A DNA stretch of 64,000 nucleotides from JAZKAR01 sp040389065 (GTDB lineage: Bacteria > Pseudomonadota > Gammaproteobacteria > Burkholderiales > Casimicrobiaceae). Positions 45,201 to 45,733 of this stretch are shown here, piece by piece. The notes under the pieces were generated by a model. It made no database searches. It was not told where the DNA came from and saw only the letters and a list, made by a program, of their open reading frames with translations. Both the position numbers and the translations under genes were made by a program. Location: contig JAZKAR010000016.1 of the NCBI GenBank assembly GCA_040389065.1, positions 186,001 through 250,000 on the forward strand, in the 5' to 3' direction. The first letter of the stretch is position 1; every line of letters begins with the position of its first letter.

Positions 45201-45701
45201 GCTAATTTGCGTGCTCTGAGCGGTAATGATAGATTGGGTGGTGGTGGTGATTATGCGCCGTTGCAAACAGCTGTAGATAGCGCTAGAGCTACCTATATTG
45301 CAGATGTTCATGCAAACAATAAGCAAGACTGGGATGCTATTTTCCATAGCATGCAGCCAACCTCTGTAATGCGAGAAAAATTTGCCTACGACAACGAAAA
45401 ATTCCGCATGGGGCGTGATCCCGATGCTACATTAGCGAAAGGGCTAATTTTCGGCGGGTTGTTCAATAATAGTACTAGGAGTCCTATTGCTTCCGCTGTT
45501 CATGCGTTTACAGGTAAGAAGCGCACCATGCTTGGCGGATCAGGAGAAACAGCAAGCCGCTTGGTAGGTATACTAGAAGGTATGCTAAGCCCCTGGACAA
45601 CCGGAAACTGGTACACTCAGGCAAAACCTGGGGCAATTCCTAATGGCCCGCCTGTTAACCCGAATCAACTGGCTAGCTTTCCCTCAGATAATAATGATTA
45701 A
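9237..45701 (+). CDS. Giant TrbL/VirB6-like membrane protein with an enormous repetitive C-terminal tail (12,154 aa)
   Basis: One frame is open for 36,465 bases. ATG 9237 follows CAGGTGGGG and starts a signal peptide (residues 1-29, AVA at the cleavage site). Residues 30-965 are Cys-rich and presumably periplasmic. Residues 985-1260 hold several hydrophobic helices of TrbL/VirB6 type, for example KRMFLILVSIEMLWCGIIWVL. Residues 1270-1960 are Gly/Ser/His-rich linker, and about 1960-5750 are charged coiled-coil-like sequence. This includes an HPLAGQ/YPxVYP repeat zone at 4676-4845. Alanine-rich blocks occupy about 5762-6178, 6755-7205, 7955-9805 and 10395-11690, the last two inside a duplicated super-module. 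Cys is almost absent after residue 1260. Extended VirB6/TrbL proteins are known in Rickettsiales, but this size is extraordinary. The function is unknown; a secretion-channel or surface role is inference. No other type IV secretion genes are visible nearby. Confidence 0.9.
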   Translation: MLRRYLKQVKVMLVVLCALLLPALNNAVAGDEQYAGMTDASTGDKLTGRDQKSGQCLFDNVNGSSSNGVSNKKRNIELYDKKGDCITRFDLSKVADIEVYNEVWVMLLSQASVPQVTALGNPVVTNVSSGRVQIAEKCVRSASASDYGEPKAGNGGSQGDPCVMNIRAASGVAFNNKNNPIGSGYRPNWWAEFALKDLTTDPAGKTLDRDFRVGSNYEKNMTTEDNGGPSPWRRSFILHRGRLYLHDAVKAIAYFDHRICAQCAEGGGTGAGGSLMYRDGPASENPGNGNRSGVASHSAYPKECDFNPATKKYDLHCHLKDACEESYQVKCIETTAQADACLKALDDGSCDATKLNTDSVGADPSAGKYSGEACKPCMDMYLFSGCNGVKGTGDTRGNSHSGDSARDCLQKFRDEFQEWLPWYQATGGIEGAEWKDSTGKTRTDTPNPQGCNMPTTTVSGPIHKFQQQLKIVKKYKAGCTCDPEKECANCIVYRSADEPGTCMVDGKDFSSVGPQLESLVTCMEEGGFSLNKEINRWSKSNVGGEYALNDARFGQYSPREIALLTNVGNVAKGAKGEEALCPKSSVITFDGTYYDERKTSRSWANLEDFNTDPGVAKLHLPVEDCPYSPWYEGPGNTKNGDNSKLKIQIDDPNKNELRCVKYYLRRYAEDINLLEGGHTSGSDNEWDDSVYDWRKKNGDFFKNSDYTKNNKVYLDNYNWTASGNPNGFTNAPFKGYINKPIGCKKLTQYKKQGSTAKIDSNVDLEARAADLLTAGKSCAKEFLAWAWQSKGGTRVFQMIEAWWYTNNFYEGSSQTALGTFWDGAKLRIDDSKDNWMQDCRYRGAQLRGDGKGIGSLGITDNDLRDSFSNNWIDGKTGDFWDNPNGTTSYGDPANGPGKSSYIWGFCKWFYSVDGDKEVVAEEARIAQGTELPEMAVCGGKNIKSTLNTAGMGGTVGEGVEAHVGNYQLDVIGDMLEQYKCIMNIITAKMLGPVKRMFLILVSIEMLWCGIIWVLAGRDLQSIIGNYAQRVIWIGFMYMVIQGVEGGMFTATPTHTNWLTMIPASFEAVGQNLLAQAGGGISSISKGNLPGAVISEALVVLGLLFLDNWMIRFCDFYPLLNVLMAGVRELVFLPTITMIISFTSLLLFNYVVALIEMYVGMGACVILLALMGTRWTYNFFPTFIGYAIGTGLKLLVIYIGTVAFVKCMQAIEILLVEWSALVIPIAIVDITCVIDLALYTIVCLNVFALCNILQSVIQFLPRFATAMAGAAPGTGTGGEVIGNAAHTAKEGISSLKAGIEHAKAAQAKAADSGEGAAGAHASDGGEGSGGGGSGGAASHGGALGISGGRHNSPTEGRSEHMSPPGEERMAHEEDEGEGPATSRGRTPSAPSSHSDNSSSDSPTSQAAPHASAARGGVGADGPHENGMTPTAAPHVVGDAHSNAPGTTHTPERSTSHHEGDTASEVGSEHGSDVLSARGLPKPVGTKKDDDESVFNHSLDLNAHEQQQMHPEDERALPHEENGELGRISSEERTNAWLNDVYGGPHEAPVEGGHGREEGQQEHNQPRAVGGKLKHTESISSSGSNASHRFNVSAGLAISVKVSGASEGAHSHSGEHSARELGGVGSSSGHSRVESSNHLSQQHEHKFILSTKPVSLKSKRSIEKQLRTQEKQIAKGLEKNHKERDEKEGISDSGQLRKKEYFSINGKTISAKSRKEYRKIVSKEIAKLIIADVKEQGTSKQKITIKSLGSNPSATHHSSKIMLPKEMHQALIVKAKEADGFRSHDATASGSRDRDADSKRMIPISRSDSGNTSSGSKIPEKLKAKYSASLKRQSVDEHFGLESRRSSIAASSSKPRHAEVVASSSAKQPHLPLAVKSGRTESGFKSHNVSTSRKPVPIKTNHSSSRTDSTPREVKPVALVVSSGGGNEHTPRQARKAPEVSRHLPTEREGLGSSIHDEGRVDRGGEDGFRSHDVKDLKDNLHAVKKELDKAHELYRQLMEKPQFEAYEKVEKEYFKAQAQDNKDHALIDKLATQMKQEKEKLRNEDQNDIGQAKRVINRASEKVLEVQNRIGEYKDRGGVDRGGVDSGGIHRGTGRGGRSDPEPDGSGAANATGGNTKGERSKEKLDRDPAMAQYQKAVEKGSESFKNHTAKYNQPNPSKRYKRSLGIIKKSDSKFDKQRKELNKDRVDHMHAPVLIGEFSGHASSLDKKAEQLKKANESLPKGSKEAGINSLRMRDLRIEANAYRTAGEKAKEYVANEGDKVTNKFLRDEAASLKRGKQGKVGQDDTSKENTAWKAGEKVGERMSAKANNYLDVSQAVRNHTTRLGLQAEALGHLYSKAGEKETPVERALADLANARNEGKLSVKAYEMRAEKLIKKSMHEFYDKVARDTENSTASVDKKMNQYANNSHVRKDSINKVTKDILKATKTLEETKTQQVSGRNQQRATNVSIEKVREVLKAEHETAHNNAEVISHLAEDSPNKKILENAHLSSERVAGLLKKYSAAEEGENKEAAHEALLKEVSGIKESLEGCKKSLSAAEKNRGELYKTTESVKALESAIKSKDEGTIEAARKEASANLLKLKETVGDGLIASRFRDDSSMADSRVPHKYAPHSALVRVMADRQVKTSRKEKKKEIAAKTKEIKGGAFHILSTEERSRMAARGNAYLASNENLEDSKRAAEAERDRALQGDYRDPANAETGKSPQERDQAIHSAQEKVTELNEKIRLLGIMETSQDRLTQTDANGARENYNKARQEYQDKFGSVATYAPRNEDGTLMGAAEGIHHPLGHQARTLYKEEDQNGITNMKEHIEALRNHEQTKLDDLVSDRDDSAAHDLDRLVNIDRLRANLDAQDTHRAQQVFAEKNRDDETTRVQAFLDAHEALDKYTGHDANHKAELEAAREQALLDLPVPNDIHGSIVATNAALLVSHGDTAPGLAMTPARQQLRDQLNDINRAISRNFQGVDGAHDPADQIMPFHDAVERNLVNDYARDYLGGAGNAEHTTAFLFKEQKRVLDEIHKEENRAALKPAEDAVRNIVGESGLGIHRAETAEAMGTAGLRPAEVSAKKYLEEKQHESDEKMREINNRYEAEIARIDGIKTDMKMLGNQRADGSFEGGNLTLHEMKEYTNRDIEKLNKERIENKNNLKHIEDLEDKSVAEGGLGGKIVKPALDAFGAVPANTDRNTTPHDATRHATNSNDEKIFARVDAAGKVQEIKAVSDADRARVIARGEVDGMRPATLYEYKMHLQDEKERITDSLTDKKAIAEKLDVVREKLVNEGNGLGSYVHGATKVLLPIAAKAIGIVPQAVMYGIGSAVGGGIRAAAHNNNDRHTRINKAHRSGKAMAKLPGRVVGAILSPVISESTREGFRSKAVSRRVLDIVSPKTAIEQNLSKSERYRSFLPGKRTDVSSMLRNTVPNINEPAADARPRYTSTGIFNKQARTNHRLNKLVHSELMPLQEAHNARNLAWNQRVVGSTKINPHQLTAQARRSQLLREINEDEASKKKIEDSNKDIKEQLELAKANYNARTKRLEQAFKNDYEQGITADYQNAGATHITNAQLRTPEHNDALRAEIRRRYEEEEGFAANPVTGHPGSTDPRGELHQLKIQDVELRIHEAEVERLARKLNESNTLLAQHSVNLNVHKAELKALNALRREEPTEGEKHWYSLWNSKHSTKKKFNAAGSFVSTIGSSLGPILIVKTLKVLREKILRKREENRTITADMLGATPSPVSFGTAWRARSSLSDMPSYAGINHNFKKKYKAELKKAHKDNTGKRYNKAVALEEVSQRIKDSRKKLNGLERLRSDELKKEREEARYKDAKELQGLNKELSELVKLAKEDELRIPPALRGAEATDPVAIQERDDKVAKAIENRRVLNEKIADLRDTIAHEEELKIDRIKEIDQKLSDKDLLTDDEKEEIEQLGGKDKKALTAKLEAESKFKLEAERERLLILTDKVDAEIASIDAKVNRIDTADVPIAHRAGETSEEFLRTINDAISNNRDERGRILALNTRRGNELDTEYLALAKMGNEVKDLIADKDRLIKFADRPSRTAADGSELANAEQRATGYRRVSRLLEDLAEEVAAHDNTGHVSEALTEAVAMAELDFQKKAEDADGRKRKRFLKYENRKLLEEWQDHVKAKAENQKFRRTKHWWQRKEDIGYTEAQREVLVAGAQSHLDELELAFQVRKENIKIWNTEQQEVISKIANNRANRKLGELYSTFTPHLAQAPDGSLNPNQNIFVDTTNSFSIMDSGQNPRILLQWRDHRHTDYRLAHDLHKARAIVKAFKQQEEGDATALPHQLELPRGVRENNNVRAGGREDRDHNYEYDGRPQNLHEAEIMLAKTQAHAKDILNQQEHQLNQIVRMTEELAPIMMVRVLDRAPKAMQWGGRGRNLKRTLGLFKTSEDAQRRDRRHRKVGRRNLTILDASGRTIFNRYNSPDLLNRDSNTYWIHEVDRARNADRLIVEHDTVHQPSKRNFYKRRRQYVPLTDATMVKKRNKFYYKRWLGATYTGDVRENFDVNTGRRLRFSGYKAVKRNRARQNDLFVEHRATMGQRRRIAANVAGIQGMALIKASHKEAAVRYLKTKDDFKTGDELVTRLSRNDDDGSRAMAVKIQTQLTTLQGEDLDFVGATSDDIDEVIGDYKGIIGDIDRAKTVDVGTPSKWRLVFGIKMKQKDAPIARYPDVYPAGHEYAGQPHPFAGEIMHRTKPVEADYLAREGLLERYPDVYPQGHELEGQVHPQAGQYVTEHYPNVYPAGHYTATYPTRYPAVYPDVYGEEHERAGQPHERAGKPHPLAGQEHPLAGQRIRNAGTEHPLSGKRVEYRYPAFYPADHPLAGKPHPRAGERMDNFKLASPQKSTLEKVAKHTGLVLNLGARVVGLGIAGAIVTPFVFVGNMARYTFAPFGRRRVPILRNTGNDAAGNPIRQTENVKLPILKEYADRYRSWRRNHPFRGDGFKGASAALGMGVYTLALRAPYGMLKHVVKRSSRLSGTTAGGVNVEVRSPLGKAGRSVKDLWRGTKWRPQNGAAYQGYGFTHNAPEGNPARVRNRGIWGYMMSPAQRAQAESQGTHYNPVKHYKDNIVKRSAGHRARKALSATKTVAYVGARIAPYLAVAGAALVPAFFVNMVRHKAHPGRAARSTWHMLFKGNDERYGIITSIFNPAFRRSARKRGMRWNKRVGSDIPLAGGDNAPTNMRWRHFVRTKQTQIQNEALAAISDSILSRDKEKKEYATLRKQMANGKDETAALKFMAERLENATDTRHKARVSLVTDGVKEGYASRQAMSHLWRLEYKNKERLSHQHKRNWLTASPEKHLVLERYYELKKGMNAHKRYLEDAALKDYMAGIYQTHLTENGKDEKTYAEKVKSAGQALLAAQVLWDLEDRERAADATNQADAMDGGDRVAAIQEREAVAAHRHLLQRALEAFANDHPRPNDVSVHTWTEAKISAIIEASAAPEGMDANQWRAAIRLRVLEQHERQDLQDGVDSGALTPGARDDAHAATLHIIRHGFDATPDPAIAPHVWQEAQRSFVMAHAANTKELLNVVDESHREQNTVERCQQERIAILNGAVQHRDGVEPPVSLLTTVGRRVTQKEWNAARSLVESLNNPNHPLFIPHQAYRLSQDTSVENAMTAVRDEANREVHRVAHVWQNVPERSGINRHNDEREGLGMREVSQHSLPNSTTLSRPDRPADEPSFFSQTVSFHIDPEHWHTAVEAAAEGKIKPKNIPLHVWIEANARLASSTIDVLPENITRERLMQMLRVRATRNYLNDPAETRARAAAERAAAIAVTNTAAATGVRRTELSAASVAAYIDTERSRGRRIIARRAEQAQRTAQTEQRAAEGQFRAAEEERGTAARKVVLSALSVRRAAQVEAEARTAVRQAVKEKLKTGLEVASSNVAVTRAAAEERDAREAYEPLVTGKRIAVTRMVLANTLVSRTVAEERAARAAFREAAQAEMSALGAERRASRASGGAAPARERDAAIAATEARERANERLEAAIERSRLASERLAIRRAEAATITAAAATPATAAATTRARERLEAAEGGLRLARARAARRTAAATIATTATLRARERLEAAVGGSRVAAAREVRRTAEAATAAENKARERLAVEAAVGGVRVATGRATRRVAEARAAAATAETTATTAARAYRAYKLAETNERIAVTRAARARAAREADAAANDLINNRNSGNGLHDALPIGRAAMTEGEWSAQRAEVVAVMMPPPAHRETPHQEWVAVLTAALEAHRNNRNDPPAASHYDPHLWKAAQEALKGSDEFIGQYSSHVDRPARQATLDNAFTRVERAGGMVQNRITGAAHADVWKKAKERLEKESEKSDAVYNALQHAVITSSTPDLNGTNGRPQNDTRDGHLTRKDEVDHRYEKILREVKAAVHEGNGHEKVFGEIADNLEKQFERTEEKTRWYDSSKKYKVFTKEYTSWQDVMSLKKQDLRKGEQKRFVKWNYGKRAYLFGRYKRTPVKNIASVRQAAQQIWIDAEQENIKNNNNRRWLPRFTQQWWHDARREEKELYRKHGENKQSFGNKLKHTFVRVGIATERQRDARRRALVERGVPLGASENHELPRGREDRGFVNLQRFRTAGRVAEYQAKYDLIDPRYERFSIFGRNGRKALFKNMPTAIGNMHRRRMAYREVLNEHTKKTEVRSYGTYAQNRQARIDGETARKIARKGQNFLDENGAPRRPPVIPAHGEIEPAPYDHNRHTNPATGLRVITDRHTRRDAHRTKRITNRHERWVRLKDHSKHNFNRLTGDAASNTDVVTAAARASRSAAAVAYATAKAAAAHEVAVAAHNAATRAHAAAITAHNNAETAHNDAKDTAIDRAASASAARHAVRDAARAGAEDRAANKYAKKTAKDAMNTARHAAKAAARASRDAIKVATHNDDSLYDAHRRDVFNAAHDADRAADLAANAAIASTAATNTSNTAQANRLITDRNRNAHEAIANAAATRSADRTNDRNTARTNTDNAINTAADAAADAAADPNVTRATAAMADARAAADPNATRAAARTTAHASTTAAEYAVHATNIAAATRHMIEEVDHGASMNAGIAHGNALTTAYNNAITAALPVVHHHAASIAAAHAASEAADAAAIAHPYPSAARKAAYAAAYDAAYATAYTAARTAATAAGGRHVYNTAHAAHPNDAVRAHQAGMEALNAAARAAADGTIDPTHANHAIITTAAVNAAADPAAYATAHPNRTDRTRGWGTARRYDQLKASWLNTWRAIDPAVAIQKTALQDYRDNRPATPTKLRDVRGRHIVPNPRYAQAKLKDGAVWIRHRGHAGFSRTRRGVRMPTSGAGRFARLTGSAVTRTGRLVTEPVAHLAWQEVNDGGHALLNRASRTVHKGYDYGVNKKRLHYGVEKPSRTAPEWAGSRSRVMGIRRHPDMREYKRRRVPDRYVRDYLYGVRHQLRHPATSSKMTKVVAKRTKVEMGFYNLRGDYVALKMHRAARTQAYKKIGDAQDKKSQAYLRLLDNNIHAYVLERKIQNNQGNQALEEVLLQELGRDGNDGIKQLDASNNKQPVARTLLTEDHIKAMKKATDVDELNAVFQTRLFQDKQLVISPEAAANIIRINKSISIKDAFKKREHELILRRKNHIAANRLPHRRVQHVRADIQEWTQSRIGDGFDNYGKRLGLEGFVQSFEDEHSGQVIDNHLRNHIPTAQRDADGDLIALSAAEQTALLAKINESVNALKKLYPNITETQIKERFRDLVLLHYYKDISNDDAFPGAALYASAQANRTALGLDREDIERLRELRDEPEVRARITPDASDTNYHADEAAYLQDQMEAAVLSSNFALSHLTPAQQKAEKERHAEQLRLELQLAEENLLSAELAHRVFNQQVAQENLDVAEDQRNKAEGKYESAVDERVKDERKLDRKETRWNRRYDKYNTTATAGRARDYRGKRFRKLRNWRTQDIANKAETLRDKAEAERNDAQRRIRTLEPIVGPSPRAANFVPLVQLDERDPTALGRANNLATHLVSEETTHANNVRDRARAHSDDVRTAQTNARTTATAANATRDGLINTGRTFANANRNTHRAADAAYNAAYTPAYNRAYANTYASRYVTHYLANYAVASHATAAERSILAVFGMAHPAAELAARAAANPGTPMAAAHTAYTGAFATAHAAGNPNAHAIATEAALAAAFPVTHAAAHATARDAARTEATTEATATATQDAARAGTNAARNAAIRANNPDGHALAYAADYVVRHPIAAGDTADALATNITNAYRAHNPGADSTHAHVVRAIRYAATYALANPNPTTAAITATYRVRHPVPAPNATLYRSARDLATTLETTAGHVRVRADAHVTADVTAAGRATTTANHADANAANVAANAANAVNHHIATEPLVHAAALAAGYRHSLTTTDANATASPEAIAAAKVAADAIAHPDTNPAGHFAARIDIGIHTAANAVATAAAANPAASPIALAIAHAAAYHEAMRVANEHVFRDSTATLDEQRMALAAVAQAATRAAQASLATRETVNAHLATLIDISATGQRRADAITAIIKHEAAEAAARVIAAHLDAAPETYAATYHAAYEAASAHAFDPANRDFQVDVTATTAARAAAFATARNNLSHAAQIAVNAADHVAYVSDPDHVGNLFAARAAAHAATNATTHAATAAINDAARALTVVREAVPATAAATDIAITAVNRHVAATAAATAAAIYATAHPTATAAAHAAAYAAAYEAAHTAATAAATAATYRNAVITYRAAHPHATDAEAHEAAITNVHTAAEAAATPVTAPAIHTATANAAAINATATQPATARLYATMTNAIADAHTPPQVRTVIQALHERVVSEEAAVARERTTVPPTPDAITPGAIGAINRHAATAAAAAALATYATQHPTATADAYAAAYAAAYHAAHTAASYSATRNAYINASRRYQADHPAADAAAVHAAAMNSIHIEAEHAATLAVSPDTHAATNAAIHAATAEVNNAAHALTAVRATVPVTATATDFAIRAVNHHVATTAAAAAAATYAANHSTATASAHAAAYAAAYEAAYTAATATTTTATYRNAVIACRAAHPNATDAEVHEVAIANVRKAAEVAAMPVTARAIETATADAAAINATAAQPATAHVYTRVINDIAANTTTTAIPTATATATVAAITATSTDRNTARFYTDAHNAMASALASEARQSAANRVAAATRDLNAERGRLPTPADAARIVAVIEQHAVASAAARAADAYATANRNATADQHAAAYAEAYAAASSVASALATVAAYNAARRRYHDASVRAGNPPPDARALHEAGINDVQARINAAVARVTTPAVHGLRATDHAPAHATDNATVTATAQRAIRAEADTADAQRALTDANHVHTAANHVVHVLDNRDPAHDDATHATAVRDAAQALVTQATNAAANAQNYANRHATDHARSTATHADAALTAARHALRDAEAALAHINDANAATHTATADASIRQALTHADTIVTTATTNHTTAAAALATARTQYDLHNTAATNSAAAHTTSYAAAVARAAATTVSAPHRYTVINEVATAVATPRLHVATTHAERAAANATDHSKEIKDLQATAVSAATPAIHDAAQNAVAEVSRALTQLDTSAAPHATEHGNAATAAQRVNEAVTAVTAADRVVRDATGVQTAADRLVNALDHPDAAHDATARLAAIRTATANLTRHADDAVTAIERELNETSQAPIQADLDAARTARQAAHNAAREVENALSLEMSDEEAAPLEAIARTSVQNALEAAQAAVRSATTNKDRNEVNLRTAEANYDRANTAANNAARDHATHYAAVIASVHAADAPVDAVVNHVTTNVTAHDNAERIAATAAHDTARDANHAQEIEDTVRNRGGIGRIERKARFLQFRTDRSSAGVFGRKTAELEHAGEFRRIDDDLTGPTGLAAREPNDLGLVNGRAAAGLTPPVGSMATSPQMRRIELATEARVLRMRSANSNKQRWYTRDKRWLKKIGDEGSAERAAFDARRTNVRNGLNDEIGEARALVTQRRNEYKRHKQGFTPVPVVIGGATGRSKARNYMKSLDNRNTFAAGTMRGSKNLKNFHQRVQEGFEASLPQKLKHTAKFWKGDFWTRAKELDESKVNYIPLPTRNTTGRNNVTRDDTVVFSNGNFIKDLYQVRKLARATFDANEAPALIRRFNANWSGNQDTEKYAKKLAQYLDRKFEGKLAWKEKLKFWKRAPLDYMSAYTDTMRRTYETDRDLTNRPATPVARTAATIQERARLDAENDYYHRDAHPALANDVAGHPGLVTDASGRPAVLRERKIQKIRLELQKAEEDLLAARIAEEEFARQVATEDLDLAVDRLNKAQQEYVRSVNERNDKETSLRGKVRRLDGRYDKYNTTAATNRARDYTGRRFRKPRNWRVRDIATKAETLRGKVENARNDVQTKIDTLESIVGPRATVPLPLVPLDLRDQGALNKANRLANEAAAARATHTANFRTRTASHAGDITTARRLARTTENEAVRATDHVANTDDALAAVNPAAHAAYNTAYDTAYARTYVDNYAATNPAAHAGVIAALRTADHTAMLAALATAHPAAHAAYIAIAANPTASAAARVRATEAALAAANPTTHTATHAAAHNVTHTAATIPAIRAATIAANPGAHALAFAADHAIANPGATAADITTAYRGAYPGVGITAAATLAITFAAGHASAHPTITDRAAIAAAYAIAHPAEHRAANPDVYTDAGTAATALVNTTTNVGNQANGHVTANAATLARARTARADADDAAATATTNATNAATLANPLAHAAALAAGYVRALATPTANAVATPDTIAAASVAAHAAVHREANPIAHANAINDINIHAAANAVATAVAANPAATPAAIAIAHIAAHAAATRAAADEPALHMATTDANQRKRSALAAITQAATNAANAALATGATLATHAATAADGAASRQARHDARDAISIHLAVEATEEAITANPAAHPGAYAASYTAAYDAASLVGATRDTVRAAARGAVPFAYGRPEHASAIAAAETAAHATANAAVHAANTAVWGAEATVATARATVPTTLGETNTAVAAITHHAAATAAAEAVATYADRHPNATAAAHAAAYTAAYDAAYQAATAAATRATYTAAHRAYQAVNPTATPAAVHAAAMNSINDAAHAAATPVATPAAHTATANAAAITAIARNPATLHLYTSASAAIARAHGPTQIHAANLAAATDAAIAVAEPILHATARATAAEATAAAAHVAVLTDLHTASVAAASADHRAALTAATTLNTALTNVNATAGRHATDHANALTAADRAIAAATAATEAQAVQTEANRIQTAATAVIHALNNRPDAAGDNAAQAAVVRDAAQRLVNEATTAATNAQTYATRHSTPEANATLTAAANTARDTAQRALAHAEAALTHVAVGDAANRAASVVVNTLANPAAGGATAHATAVHDAAQRLVHEADTIATNAQTYATRHSTPEANETLTAANTALTQARGARDNARTELAHIGAQEAATTHAATDVTNALANTVAAAGGATAHATAVRDAVHALVNEAVTVAANAQAYAALHNTREANDMLTAANTALATARRALADANTAVTHGGATHAATAAATARSALADLTQATTQDARIRTALADTTVRTALAALTRFTDQDATTYTATAAATAQRAQADANAAAGAATTNHGTAATAARAAADNHLAANNRAINAADAHATAYARAIARTRDAATPVAAVLTEVRANATAHSTARTDAVVASAATAATEATHAAAMQAVINRKGGVRKIERSARFLRFRTDARIARDAAMTKADNNLTTAQADVAARLPEARAAHPENLQLADITHPGGVPATARVGEAAEKSVKQLRSEHNNKQRWYRLTSSWRNRVEDTARIERGRDTVRDDLRRNVFEATRLVEQRKMRYKQQQNTNMNDLRGVHDRLVVSLQRLENDLLTMTNPATTDAFRRVALNDRIQEIETHIALLPGHIQIQLLSPSAPRTAGGTTAAPMGEHLSRLLEAAKSMHKSLASVEQRAQKHDDLVDQRDDRNAITPLDAQFAAVAPLTRAQMDAVADERQNNFNVMLANLRALSGNDRLGGGGDYAPLQTAVDSARATYIADVHANNKQDWDAIFHSMQPTSVMREKFAYDNEKFRMGRDPDATLAKGLIFGGLFNNSTRSPIASAVHAFTGKKRTMLGGSGETASRLVGILEGMLSPWTTGNWYTQAKPGAIPNGPPVNPNQLASFPSDNND
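12201..13040 (+). other. TrbL/VirB6-like polytopic membrane domain inside the giant protein
   Basis: Residues about 989-1268 contain around six or more hydrophobic segments. They include RMFLILVSIEMLWCGIIWVL, VIWIGFMYMVIQG, AVISEALVVLGLLFL, FLPTITMIISFTSLLLFNYV, GMGACVILLALMGTRW and LYTIVCLNVFALCNILQSVI. The order resembles TrbL of P-type conjugation systems: a first helix pair with Ser-x-Glu-x-x-Trp, then a loop, a helix cluster, and a Gly/Ala/Ser-rich exit. DotA-like or TraG-like membrane proteins are the alternatives. This is recall-based; a profile search would settle it. Confidence 0.65.
14565..15150 (+). repeat. GF(R/K)SH(D/N)(A/V) short peptide repeats in the linker region
   Basis: Three copies of an octapeptide-like motif occur in the Ser/Gly/His-rich linker of the giant protein: DGFRSHDA at about 14565, SGFKSHNV at about 14874 and DGFRSHDV at about 15129. 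A run of DRGGVD-type repeats follows at about 15455-15520. Confidence 0.6.
23263..23772 (+). repeat. HPLAGQ / YPxVYPxGHE peptide-repeat zone in the giant protein
   Basis: Residues about 4676-4845 contain at least five YPxVYP-type units (YPDVYPAGHE, YPDVYPQGHE, YPNVYPAGHY, YPAVYPDVY, YPAFYPADH). About ten HPxAGx/HExAGx units (HPFAGE, HPQAGQ, HERAGQ, HPLAGQ, HPLSGK, HPRAGE) are mixed among them. The zone is rich in His, Pro, Tyr and Gly, unlike the helical, charged sequence on either side. Confidence 0.85.
26520..27770 (+). repeat. Alanine-rich repeat block 1, GCA-dominated
   Basis: Residues about 5762-6178 of the giant protein are Ala/Arg/Glu/Thr-rich with degenerate tandem units of roughly 40 residues built on RARERLEAAxGG, followed by RxAxxRAxRRTA. 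Ala is coded mainly by GCA here, whereas the later Ala-rich blocks use mostly GCT. It is predicted to be helical. Confidence 0.75.
29500..30850 (+). repeat. Alanine-rich repeat block 2, GCT-dominated
   Basis: Residues about 6755-7205 are Ala/His/Asp/Thr/Asn-rich. They contain short tandem units such as AADAAADAAADPN and ADPNATRAAA. Near 30455-30720 there is a partial copy of the HAA...AAYAAAYxAAY unit that recurs in the later super-module. The antisense strand looks open because GCT triplets read as AGC. Confidence 0.75.
32691..39155 (+). repeat. Super-module A of the giant gene
   Basis: It starts at LRLELQLAEENLL (residue 7819), passes through RYDKYNTTATAGRARDY and a TLEPIVGP segment, then a roughly 5.5-kb Ala-rich array. 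It ends with RIERKARFLQFRTD and NSNKQRWYTRDKRW. The same order of landmarks recurs in module B at 39957-44740. It is about 1.7 kb longer than B, largely because the HAA...AAYAAAY unit is present four times (near 35190, 35715, 36130 and 36750) instead of once. Confidence 0.85.
39957..44740 (+). repeat. Super-module B of the giant gene (second copy)
   Basis: It begins IRLELQKAEEDLL, then RYDKYNTTAATNRARDY, a TLESIVGP segment and an Ala-rich array. It ends with KIERSARFLRFRTD and HNNKQRWYRLTSSW. It is colinear with module A over its whole length, with DNA similarity still obvious at the ends (for example AGGTATGACAAGTACAATAC at 32898 and 40161). Confidence 0.85.
42978..43790 (+). repeat. Three tandem units of about 91-93 residues inside module B
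   Basis: Units anchored on RHSTPEAN/LHNTREAN occur with the common DNA AGCACCCCTGAGGCTAAT at 43131 and 43404 and a diverged copy at 43683, giving spacings of 273 and 279 bases. Each unit contains an ANTAL/ANPAAGGATAHATAV segment, VRDAAQRLV and TLTAANTAL. More diverged single copies lie in module A near 37200 and 38035. Confidence 0.85.
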
Positions 45702-45733
45702 TTTTAAGGTTTAGATGAAGGTTAAGATAAAGG

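Noticed and set aside
9237..45701. Giant gene considered as a non-ribosomal peptide or polyketide synthase, or a RTX/filamentous haemagglutinin adhesin
   Set aside because: No condensation, adenylation, ketosynthase or carrier motifs, no GGxGxD calcium repeats, and no TPS or ESPR-type haemagglutinin signature. The head is polytopic and TrbL-like.
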